Part shown: positions 9,065 through 18,431 of the stretch, piece by piece
How the letters are laid out: each line of letters starts with the position of its first letter
How positions within the stretch are numbered: the stretch's first letter is position 1
NCBI RefSeq assembly: GCF_016860525.1
Contig: NZ_BNEA01000015.1
Location: 5,356,501-5,420,500 of the forward strand
Length of the DNA stretch: 64,000 nt
Direction of reading: 5' to 3'
Source: Streptomyces rubradiris
GTDB taxonomy: Bacteria; Actinomycetota; Actinomycetes; Streptomycetales; Streptomycetaceae
Program-made: the position numbers and the translations under genes
The notes under the pieces: generated by a model
Database searches by the model: none
What the model was told of the DNA's origin: nothing
What the model saw: only the letters and a program-made list of their open reading frames with translations

Positions 9065-9092
9065 CGCGCACTGAGAGGGGGAGACAGCCGCA

Positions 9093-11348
9093 GTGACCAA
9101 CATTCCCGAGACCGGTCGGACCCCGCGGGTCCAGATCCGGCTCGTCGTGATCCAGATCCTCGTCCTCTCCCTCCTCGGCACGCTCGGCGGCCGGCTGTGG
9201 TACCTCCAGATCCGCGAGGGCGCGGAGTACCAGAAGGAGGCGTCCGGCAACCACGTCCAGCGGGTGGTCCAGCCCGCCGTGCGCGGGGACATCCTGGACG
9301 CCCGCGGCGTCCCCCTCGCGGACAACGAGACGCGGCTGGTGGTCTCCGCCTCCCGCACCGAGCTGACCAAGCAGAAGGACGGCGGCCGGGCCGTCCTCAC
9401 CAAGCTGGCCGGTGTCCTCGGCATGAACCCGACGGAGGTCACGCAGAAGGTCCGGCTGTGCGACGCCAAGACCCCCCGGCCCTGCTGGAACGGCTCGCCG
9501 TACCAACCGATCCCGATCACCGACGAGGCCACGCCCCAGCAGGCCCTGCAGATCCGCGAGCGCTCCGAGGACTTCCCCGGCATCACCGCCGAACCCGAGG
9601 CCGTGCGCCGCTACCCGGGCCCCGGCAAGTCCAACACCGCGCAGGTGCTCGGCTACCTCTCGCCCGTCACCGACGAGGAGATCCAGCAGGCCAAGGACAC
9701 CGACTCGCCGTACCTGCGCTCCGACATGGTCGGTCGCTCCGGCCTGGAGCGGACGTACGACAAGGTGCTGCGCGGCAAGGCCGGCGTCACCCGCTACGAG
9801 GTCGACAACCTCGGCCGGGTCATCGGCAAGGCCGAGTCGGAGGCGGCGCAGCCCGGTGCGAACCTGGTGACCAGCATCGACTCCCGCGTCCAGCGGGTCG
9901 CGGAGTACGAACTGGACAAGGCGATGAAGGTCGCCCGCCAGCAGTACGACAAGATCACGGGCACCAACTACAAGGCCGACTCCGGTGCCGTGGTGGTGAT
10001 GGAGGCCAAGACCGGCCGGATCGTCGCGATGGCCTCCGCGCCGACCTACGACCCGAACGTCTGGGTCGGCGGCATCTCCGCCAAGGACTACAAGGCCCTC
10101 ACCGGCAAGGACTCCGACTACCCGCTGCTGAACCGGGCCATACAGGGTCAGGCCGCGCCCGGTTCGACGTTCAAGGTGATCTCCACGGCCGCCGCCGTCG
10201 AGGCCGGCTACGCCTTCGACGGGCGCTACCCGTGCACCAGCTCCTATTCGGTGGGCAACCAGGTCTTCAAGAACTTCGAGGGCGAGAACTTCGGGCCCAT
10301 CTCCCTGGGCCGCGCCCTGGAGGTCTCCTGCGACACCGTCTTCTACTACCTGGCCGACAAGGAGTGGAAGAGGGACGGCGGCAGCAACCCCAAGGGCACC
10401 CCGAAGGACTACTTCTACAAGGCCGCCCACCAGTTCGGCCTCGGCAAGGAGACCGGCATCGACCTGCCCAACGAGGTCACCGGCCGGGTCCCCGACCGCC
10501 GCTGGAAGCAGGCGTACTGGGAGGCCAACAAGGACGCCTGGTGCAAGACCGGCAAGAAGGACGGCTCGTACGTCGAGAAGATCGCCTACGAGAACTGCCT
10601 CGAAGGCAACAAGATGCGCGAGGGCGACTCGATCAACTACTCCATCGGCCAGGGCGACACGCTCGTCACGCCGATCCAGGAGGCCGTGATCTACGGCGCC
10701 GTCGCCAACGGCGGCACGATGTACCAGCCGACCATCGGCAAGGCGGTCATCAGCCCCGACGGCAAGACCGTGCGGGAGATCAAGCCGAAGAAGCGCGGGA
10801 AGCTCCCGGTCAGCCAGGCCACCCTCAAGGGCATGGACGACGCCTTCGCGGGCGTCATGACCCGTGGCACGGCGGCCTGGAAGTTCGGCGGCTGGCCCCA
10901 GGACAAGATCCCGCTGCACGGCAAGACCGGTACGGCGGAGGTCTACGGCAAGCAGACCACCTCCTGGCTGGCCACCTACTCGAAGGACTACACGGTGATC
11001 ATGACGATCGCCCAGGCCGGTACGGGTTCCGGTGCCTCCGGTGAGGCCGTGCGCAACATCTACAGCGCGCTCTACGGCGTCCAGGGCGACGGCTCCGTCG
11101 ACAACGGGAAGGCGCTGCTGCCCGAGCCGCAGAAGGGCCTGCCCAAGGTCCGCACGGACGGCACCATCGCCGCCCCTAAGATCACCGGCGACCCGGCGAA
11201 GGACACCGAGACCGCCCAGAAGGACAACCCGACCAACGGCGACGACCAGCAGCCCGCGGGCACCACGCCGTCGCCCACGACCGGCAACCGCGACACCCGC
11301 AGGCGCCGCGGGCACCGGGCCCGGGGAAGCCGGAGGATGCCCTCATGA
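9093..11348 (+). CDS. pbp2: penicillin-binding protein 2 (class B transpeptidase)
   Basis: Cross-links peptidoglycan together with the SEDS protein encoded next door. The 751 aa have an N-terminal anchor (VVIQILVLSLLGTLGGRLWYL), a PBP dimerisation domain, and the transpeptidase domain. Catalytic motifs are intact: STFK at 358-361 (nucleophile Ser358), the second-motif position SCD at 412-414, and KTGTAE from residue 611. The C-terminus is a Pro/Thr then Arg-rich tail. The GTG start has GGGGGAG upstream. The stop overlaps the sfr start (ATGA), showing translational coupling of transpeptidase and glycosyltransferase. Confidence 0.95.
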   Translation: MTNIPETGRTPRVQIRLVVIQILVLSLLGTLGGRLWYLQIREGAEYQKEASGNHVQRVVQPAVRGDILDARGVPLADNETRLVVSASRTELTKQKDGGRAVLTKLAGVLGMNPTEVTQKVRLCDAKTPRPCWNGSPYQPIPITDEATPQQALQIRERSEDFPGITAEPEAVRRYPGPGKSNTAQVLGYLSPVTDEEIQQAKDTDSPYLRSDMVGRSGLERTYDKVLRGKAGVTRYEVDNLGRVIGKAESEAAQPGANLVTSIDSRVQRVAEYELDKAMKVARQQYDKITGTNYKADSGAVVVMEAKTGRIVAMASAPTYDPNVWVGGISAKDYKALTGKDSDYPLLNRAIQGQAAPGSTFKVISTAAAVEAGYAFDGRYPCTSSYSVGNQVFKNFEGENFGPISLGRALEVSCDTVFYYLADKEWKRDGGSNPKGTPKDYFYKAAHQFGLGKETGIDLPNEVTGRVPDRRWKQAYWEANKDAWCKTGKKDGSYVEKIAYENCLEGNKMREGDSINYSIGQGDTLVTPIQEAVIYGAVANGGTMYQPTIGKAVISPDGKTVREIKPKKRGKLPVSQATLKGMDDAFAGVMTRGTAAWKFGGWPQDKIPLHGKTGTAEVYGKQTTSWLATYSKDYTVIMTIAQAGTGSGASGEAVRNIYSALYGVQGDGSVDNGKALLPEPQKGLPKVRTDGTIAAPKITGDPAKDTETAQKDNPTNGDDQQPAGTTPSPTTGNRDTRRRRGHRARGSRRMPS

Positions 11349-12541
11349 CCGGCACGAACAGCTTCTCCGTCTCCCGGTACGGCCCCGAACGGCCCGGCTG
11401 GGCCAGGCTCTTCGCCCGTGACTCGGTCACCCGCCGGCTGGACTGGCCGATCCTGTTCGCGGCCACCGCGCTGTCCCTGCTGGGCTCGCTGCTGGTGTAC
11501 TCGGCGACCCGCAACCGCACCGAGCTGAACCAGGGCGACCCGTACTTCTTCCTGCTGCGGCACCTGATGAACCTCGGCATCGGGATCGCCCTGATGACCG
11601 CCACGATCTGGCTCGGCCACCGCGCCCTGCGCAACGCCGTGCCGATCCTCTACGGCCTGTCGGTGCTGCTCGCCCTGGTCGTCCTCACCCCGCTCGGGGC
11701 GACGATCAACGGCCAGCGCAACTGGCTGGTCATCGGCGGTTTCTCGCTCCAGCCGGCCGAGTTCCTCAAGATCTCGATCATCCTGGGCATGGCCATGCTG
11801 CTGGCGGCGCGGGTCGACGCGGGCGACAAGCCGTACCCCGACCACCGGACGGTGTTCCAGTCGCTGTGCCTGGCCGCCGTCCCCATCATGATCCTGCTGC
11901 TCATGCCCGACCTCGGCTCGGTGCTGGCCATGGTGGCGATCGTCCTGGGCGTGCTACTCGCCTCAGGCTCCTCCAACCGCTGGGTGTTCGGCCTGCTCGC
12001 CGCCGGGGTGATCGGCTGCGTGGCGATCTGGCAGCTGCACATCCTGGACGAGTACCAGATCAACCGGTTCGCGGCCTTCGCCAACCCGGACCTGGACCCC
12101 TCGGGCGTCGGCTACAACACCAACCAGGCCCGCATCGCCATCGGTTCCGGCGGTCTGACGGGCGCCGGGCTCTTCCACGGCTCGCAGACCACCGGCCAGT
12201 TCGTGCCCGAGCAGCAGACGGACTTCGTGTTCACGGTCGCGGGGGAGGAGCTGGGCTTCGTCGGCGCCGGTTTCATCATCTTCCTGCTCGGGCTGCTGCT
12301 GTGGCGCGCCTGCCGGATAGCGCGCGACTCGACCGAGCTGTACGGGACGATCGTGGCCGCCGGGATCGTCGCCTGGTTCGCCTTCCAGTCCTTCGAGAAC
12401 ATCGGCATGACCCTCGGCATCATGCCGGTCACGGGTCTGCCCCTGCCGTTCGTGTCGTACGGCGGCTCGTCGATGTTCGCCGTGTGGGTGGCCGTGGGCC
12501 TGCTCCAGTCGATCAAGGTACAGCGGCCGATGTCGGCGTAG
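11345..12541 (+). CDS. sfr: SEDS-family peptidoglycan polymerase RodA/Sfr
   Basis: Polymerises lipid II into glycan strands as partner of PBP2. The 398 aa show about ten transmembrane helices and SEDS signatures: NGQRNWLVIGGFSLQPAEFLK, the long extracytoplasmic loop GYNTNQARIAIGSGGLTGAGLFHGSQ, EQQTDFVFTVAGEELGFVG and the C-terminal GLPLPFVSYGGSSM. In Streptomyces the gene in this place is called sfr and acts in sporulation. It overlaps pbp2 by 4 bp and is the last gene of the mre cluster. Confidence 0.95.
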   Translation: MTGTNSFSVSRYGPERPGWARLFARDSVTRRLDWPILFAATALSLLGSLLVYSATRNRTELNQGDPYFFLLRHLMNLGIGIALMTATIWLGHRALRNAVPILYGLSVLLALVVLTPLGATINGQRNWLVIGGFSLQPAEFLKISIILGMAMLLAARVDAGDKPYPDHRTVFQSLCLAAVPIMILLLMPDLGSVLAMVAIVLGVLLASGSSNRWVFGLLAAGVIGCVAIWQLHILDEYQINRFAAFANPDLDPSGVGYNTNQARIAIGSGGLTGAGLFHGSQTTGQFVPEQQTDFVFTVAGEELGFVGAGFIIFLLGLLLWRACRIARDSTELYGTIVAAGIVAWFAFQSFENIGMTLGIMPVTGLPLPFVSYGGSSMFAVWVAVGLLQSIKVQRPMSA

Positions 12542-12589
12542 CCCTCCCGGTGACGGCGGTGCCCTCTGCCGCGGGGGCGCCGCCGCCAC

Positions 12590-12595
12590 TAGATT
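12590..12595 (+). promoter_or_regulatory. -10 box for a leaderless CYTH-CHAD transcript
   Basis: TAGATT ends 6 nt before the ATG at 12602 with no ribosome binding site, which fits a leaderless mRNA. Confidence 0.55.
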
Positions 12596-12601
12596 CGGTA
12601 C

Positions 12602-14097
12602 ATGGCGGACACGAAACGCGAGATCGAACGCAAGTACGAAGCCGACGACAGCGAGCTGCCCGACCTGACCGGCGTCGGCCCGGTGGCCGCCGTCCTCGAC
12701 CGGGGCGTGGCCGAGCTGGACGCCACCTACTACGACACCGCCGACGAACGCCTGGCCGCAGACTCGCTCACCCTGCGCCGGCGCACCGGGGGCTCGGACG
12801 CCGGCTGGCATCTGAAGTTCCCCGTCGCCCCCGGGGTCCGCGACGAGATCCGGGCCCCGCTCGGCGACAGCGTGCCCGGGGAGATCGCCGCCCTCGTCCG
12901 CTCCCGGGTCCGCGACCGCGCGCTGGTGCCGCTGGTCCGGCTGCGCTCGGCGCGGGACGTGCGGCACCTGGTCGACGCGCGGGGCACCCTGCTGGCCGAG
13001 GCGAGCGTCGACACCGTGACCGCCGAGCGGCTGACCGGCCCCGGCGGGACCGCCCGGTGGACCGAGATCGAGGTGGAACTGGCCGACGGCGGCGACCCGG
13101 CCCTGCTCGACCGGCTGGAGGAGCGGCTGCGCGAGGCCGGGGTCCGGCCGTCCGCCGCCGCGTCGAAACTGGCCCGCGCCCTGGCGGAGACCGCGCCGGA
13201 CCCCGGGAAGCAGGCCGGGCCCGCCGCGCCCGTGACCGCCGGCGACCATGTCCTCGCCTATCTGCGCGCCCAGCGGGACGCGCTGGTCACGCTCGACCCC
13301 GCCGTGCGCCGCGGCGTCCCCGACTCGGTGCACCGGATGCGGGTCGCCACCCGCCGCGCCCGCGCCACCCTGCGCACCTTCACCGGCGTCCTCGACCGCG
13401 CCGTGACCGGCCCCGTGGGGGCCGAGCTGAAGTGGCTCGCGGGCGAGCTGGGCGTCGCACGCGACCGGGAGGTGCTGGCCGACCGGCTGACGAGCGCCCT
13501 CGACGCGCTCCCGCCCGCCCTGGTCACCGGCCCCGTCCCGGAACGGCTCACCGCCTGGGCCGAGGCCCGCCACGGCACCCGCGCCCATCTGACCGGCGTC
13601 CTGGACTCGCGCCGCTATCTGGCCCTGCTCGACGCCCTGGACGCCCTGCTCGCCGACCCCCGCTGCGCGCGACGGCCGGGCGGAAACCGAAGAAGACGCT
13701 CGCCAAGGCCGTACGCAAGGACGAGCGGAAGCTGGCGGCCCTGATGGAGCACGCGCTCGCCCTGCCGGCGGGGCAGGAGCGCGACCGCGCGCTGCACGAG
13801 GCCCGCAAGAAGGCCAAGCGCACCCGCTACGCCGCCGAGGCCGCCACCGACGCCCTGGGCGGCCCCGCCCGCGCCCTCACCAAGGCCATGAAGAGCCTGA
13901 CCACCCTGCTCGGCGACCACCAGGACGGCGTCATGGCCCGGCACACCCTGCGCGAGCTGGCCGCGGTGGCCCACGCGGCGGGGGAGAACGCGTTCGCCTA
14001 CGGGCTGCTGTACGGCAGGGAGGAGGGGCACGCGGCCCGGCTGGTGGCGGAGCTGGAAGGGCGGTGGAAGAAGATCGCCGACGGGCTGTCCGGCTGA
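12602..14097 (+). pseudogene. CYTH-CHAD domain protein, frameshifted
   Basis: The first part (from ATG 12602) has a CYTH phosphohydrolase domain: EIERKYEAD near the N-terminus, LRRRTGGSDAGWHLKFP and WTEIEVELADG. A CHAD domain (histidine-rich helical, binds polyphosphate) then starts: HRMRVATRRARATLRTF. At about residue 352 the frame breaks. The start frame runs out at 13744 with an Arg/Pro-rich nonsense tail, while the rest of CHAD (KTLAKAVRKDERKLAALMEHALAL...HEARKKAKRTRYAAEAA...LLGDHQDG) continues in another frame to a stop at 14095-14097. One extra C in the C5 run at 13657-13661 restores a 498-aa protein. This is either a real mutation or a homopolymer sequencing error. CYTH-CHAD proteins are linked to polyphosphate or triphosphate metabolism. 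Confidence 0.8.
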
Positions 14098-14159
14098 GCG
14101 TGCGGGGCGACCCGCCGGGCGGGTTACGCTTGATGGTCACCCCCCCCCAGCCTCCGGCC

Positions 14160-14171
14160 GGGGGTACCCCC
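14160..14171. repeat. GGGGGTACCCCC palindrome after a C9 run
   Basis: A perfect 12-bp palindrome preceded by a run of nine C (14140-14148) and a partial hairpin. It resembles a palindromic element common between Streptomyces genes. It lies just before the radical SAM gene. Confidence 0.4.
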
Positions 14172-14194
14172 GTCAGCTCATGAAGGTTCGCGAG

Positions 14195-16156
<1,962 letters not shown>

Positions 16157-16300
16157 GGCCCTCTCTCCGGTCGGACAGGGGTGTCCGGCGGCCCGCGACG
16201 GCTGCCGGCCACCCCTTCCGCGTGCTCACGGCGCCCGCGTATTTCGTGATGAACATGACAGGGTCGCATCCGATCGGCCGGTCCGCGCGTCTTCTCGGTC

Positions 16301-17347
16301 ATGGATCTTCAGAAGTCGCCGGAGCCGCGCCGGGAGCCCGAGGGCTGCCTCGTCGTCGCCGTCCGCCTGCCCGTGCGGATCGTCGTCCTGGTGCTGGTCG
16401 TGCCGGTGCGGATGGTGTGGGACGCGCTCGTCGTCACCGGACGGCTTCTGCGGGACACCGTGCTCAAACCACTCGGACGGGCCCTCCTGTGGACCGGCAG
16501 GGCCCTGTTCGTCTGGCCCTTCGTGGCCCTGTGGCGGTACCTGCTGGTCCCCGTCGGCCTCGCACTCGCCTGGCTCGGCCGGGTCCTCGTCGTCGTGCCG
16601 GCCGTGTGGTGCTACCGGTACGTCCTCACCCCCGTCGGACACGCCCTCGCCTGGCTGGCGCGCGCGATCGGCGCCGGGCTCGCGTGGGTGTACGCGCGCG
16701 TGCTGGTGCCCGTCGGGCGGGCGCTGGCCTGGCTGGTGCGGTACCTGGTCGTCGTCCCCGCGCGGTGGCTCCACACCTGGTTCCTCGCCCCCGTCGGCCG
16801 GGCCGTCGCCTGGTGCGCGCGAGGACTCGCCCGGCTGCTGGGCCTCCTCGTCACCGGGATCGGCCTCGCCCTGTACTGGACCGCCCGAATCCTGTTCGTC
16901 CTGCCCGCGCTCGCGGTGTGGCGCTGGGTGCTCGCGCCCGTCGGCCGGTTCCTGGCGCTCCTCGCCCGCGAGGTGCGGGACGCCCTCGGACACGCCTGGC
17001 GGATCGCGGGGCGGATCTCCCGGGCCGTCGGACGCGTCCTCGCCACCCTCTTCCGGTGGATCCTCGTGGAACCGGTGCGCTGGGTGTACCGCACCGTCCT
17101 CACTCCGGTCGGGCACGCGGTGCGCGACGCCGTCCTGCGGCCCGTCGCCGCGGGCGTGCGCGCGGTGGGCCGGGTGGCCCGGGCGGCGGTGACCACGGCC
17201 CGCGACACGGTACGGCAGGCCCGTGCCGAGTTCCGCCGGATGCTGTTCGGCACCTCCCGGCAGCCGGCCGCGGTGGACCGGCGGGAACCCGTGGTCCGCG
17301 ACACACGTACTCTTGGTAGGAGTACGACCGCACTCACGAAGGACTGA
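16301..17347 (+). CDS. tandem-repeat hydrophobic membrane protein, unknown function
   Basis: A 348-aa protein with no family I recognise. It is built from degenerate repeats of the type x-R-Y-V-L-x-P-V-G-x-A-L-A-W-L-x-R-x-L-V-V-V-P-A. The conserved Pro of the P-(V/L)-G motif falls at about residues 57, 84, 111, 137, 164, 213 and 269, so the period is 26-27 residues for five units, then about double. The repeats are rich in Val, Leu, Ala, Trp and Arg, consistent with membrane-inserting or re-entrant helices. The last ~70 residues are basic and soluble. It separates the radical SAM gene from its usual DUF2344 partner. No clear ribosome binding site is seen, so the start is uncertain. Confidence 0.75.
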   Translation: MDLQKSPEPRREPEGCLVVAVRLPVRIVVLVLVVPVRMVWDALVVTGRLLRDTVLKPLGRALLWTGRALFVWPFVALWRYLLVPVGLALAWLGRVLVVVPAVWCYRYVLTPVGHALAWLARAIGAGLAWVYARVLVPVGRALAWLVRYLVVVPARWLHTWFLAPVGRAVAWCARGLARLLGLLVTGIGLALYWTARILFVLPALAVWRWVLAPVGRFLALLAREVRDALGHAWRIAGRISRAVGRVLATLFRWILVEPVRWVYRTVLTPVGHAVRDAVLRPVAAGVRAVGRVARAAVTTARDTVRQARAEFRRMLFGTSRQPAAVDRREPVVRDTRTLGRSTTALTKD

Positions 17348-17395
17348 GCGACACTGGGCAAGCGACAGCCCGAAGGCCCGCCGCCCGCACCCGCG

Positions 17396-18169
17396 GTGCA
17401 GCGCATTCGCCTGCGCTACACCAAGCGCGGCCGCCTGAGGTTCACCAGCCACCGAGACTTCCAGCGCGCCTTCGAGCGGGCGCTGCGTCGCGCCGAGGTG
17501 CCCATGGCGTACTCGGCCGGGTTCACGCCGCACCCCAAGGTGTCGTACGCCAATGCCGCACCCACCGGCACGGGCAGTGAGGCGGAGTACCTGGAGATCG
17601 CGCTCACCGCACCGCGCGACCCGGAGACCCTGCGCGCCCTCCTCGACGAGTCGCTGCCCGCCGGGCTCGACATCGTCGAGGCGGTCGAGGCACGGACCTC
17701 CGGCCTCGCCGACCGGCTGACGGCCTCCGTCTGGGAGCTGCGGCTGGACGGCGTGGAGCCGGCCGAGGCCGAGCGCGCGGTCGAGGCCTTCACCAAGGCC
17801 GAGGCCGTGGAGGTGCAGCGGATGACGAAGAACGGCGTCCGCACCTTCGACGCCCGCCCGGCCGTGGTGAGCCTGGAAACGCACGGCGCTCCGGCTGATA
17901 GGCCGAGCGACCGGCCCTGTGCGATACTGCGGCTGGTTGTTCGGCACGTGACGCCTGCCGTACGACCCGACGACGTCCTGTCCGGTCTCCGCGCCGTGGC
18001 CGACCTGGCGCCGCCGGTCCCCGCAGCGGTGACCAGGCTGGCGCAGGGGCTGTTCGATGAAGAGACCGGCACGGTGACCGACCCGCTCGCGCCCGACCGC
18101 GAGGCTGCCGGGGCCCTGACGGCCCAGCCGGCCGCCGCGACGGCGCCTATGCCGGAAGGTCCCGCGTAG
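17396..18169 (+). CDS. radical SAM-linked protein, DUF2344 (TIGR03936)
   Basis: The 257-aa partner protein of the TIGR03960 radical SAM enzyme; in other bacteria the two are adjacent or fused. Characteristic sequence is RLRYTKRGRLRFTSHRDFQRAFERALRRAEVPMAYSAGF followed by PHPKVSYANAAPTGTGSEAEYLEI. The C-terminal part is an acidic, Ala-rich tail. GTG 17396 is the conservative start. The frame stays open upstream, and GKRQPEGPPPAPA, which I recall as the N-terminus in related streptomycetes, is encoded just before it; only a CTG (17354) is available there. The gene precedes rne, a neighbourhood often seen in actinobacteria. Confidence 0.88.
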   Translation: MQRIRLRYTKRGRLRFTSHRDFQRAFERALRRAEVPMAYSAGFTPHPKVSYANAAPTGTGSEAEYLEIALTAPRDPETLRALLDESLPAGLDIVEAVEARTSGLADRLTASVWELRLDGVEPAEAERAVEAFTKAEAVEVQRMTKNGVRTFDARPAVVSLETHGAPADRPSDRPCAILRLVVRHVTPAVRPDDVLSGLRAVADLAPPVPAAVTRLAQGLFDEETGTVTDPLAPDREAAGALTAQPAAATAPMPEGPA

Positions 18170-18431
18170 GGACGGACGTCGTAGCGCCGCCCTCGTACTC
18201 GGGAGCCACCTGGGTCGGGCAGCGCACCGACCAGAAGACTTTCGCCAGGCCGTACCGACAAGGCGTACGGAACCGGCGAGACAGGACACAGAGTGCTCCC
18301 GTGCGGCGCCCGCGCCCCGGACGGCGGCCACCGCGCATCGCGCGGGCCGCGGACGTCAACGGCGGACGGTCCCCTGAGACCGGCGCCGGACCAGGTGCGG
18401 CGCCCGGGAGCCTGACGGGAGATACGCCCGC
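18170..18431 (+). promoter_or_regulatory. GC-rich leader region upstream of rne
   Basis: This 262-bp gap has no convincing gene. It contains a two-stage hairpin at 18242-18279 (TCGCC/GGCGA outside, CCGTAC/GTACGG inside) and more GC-rich inverted segments. RNase E genes often regulate their own mRNA through a structured 5' leader, so this is a candidate leader, but I cannot place the promoter. Confidence 0.35.

Noticed and set aside
11866..13655. Upstream part of the frame holding the end of the CHAD domain
   Set aside because: Before the frameshift point it is a shadow of sfr and the CYTH domain, with Arg/Pro/Gly-rich nonsense sequence. Only 13657-14097 of this frame is real.
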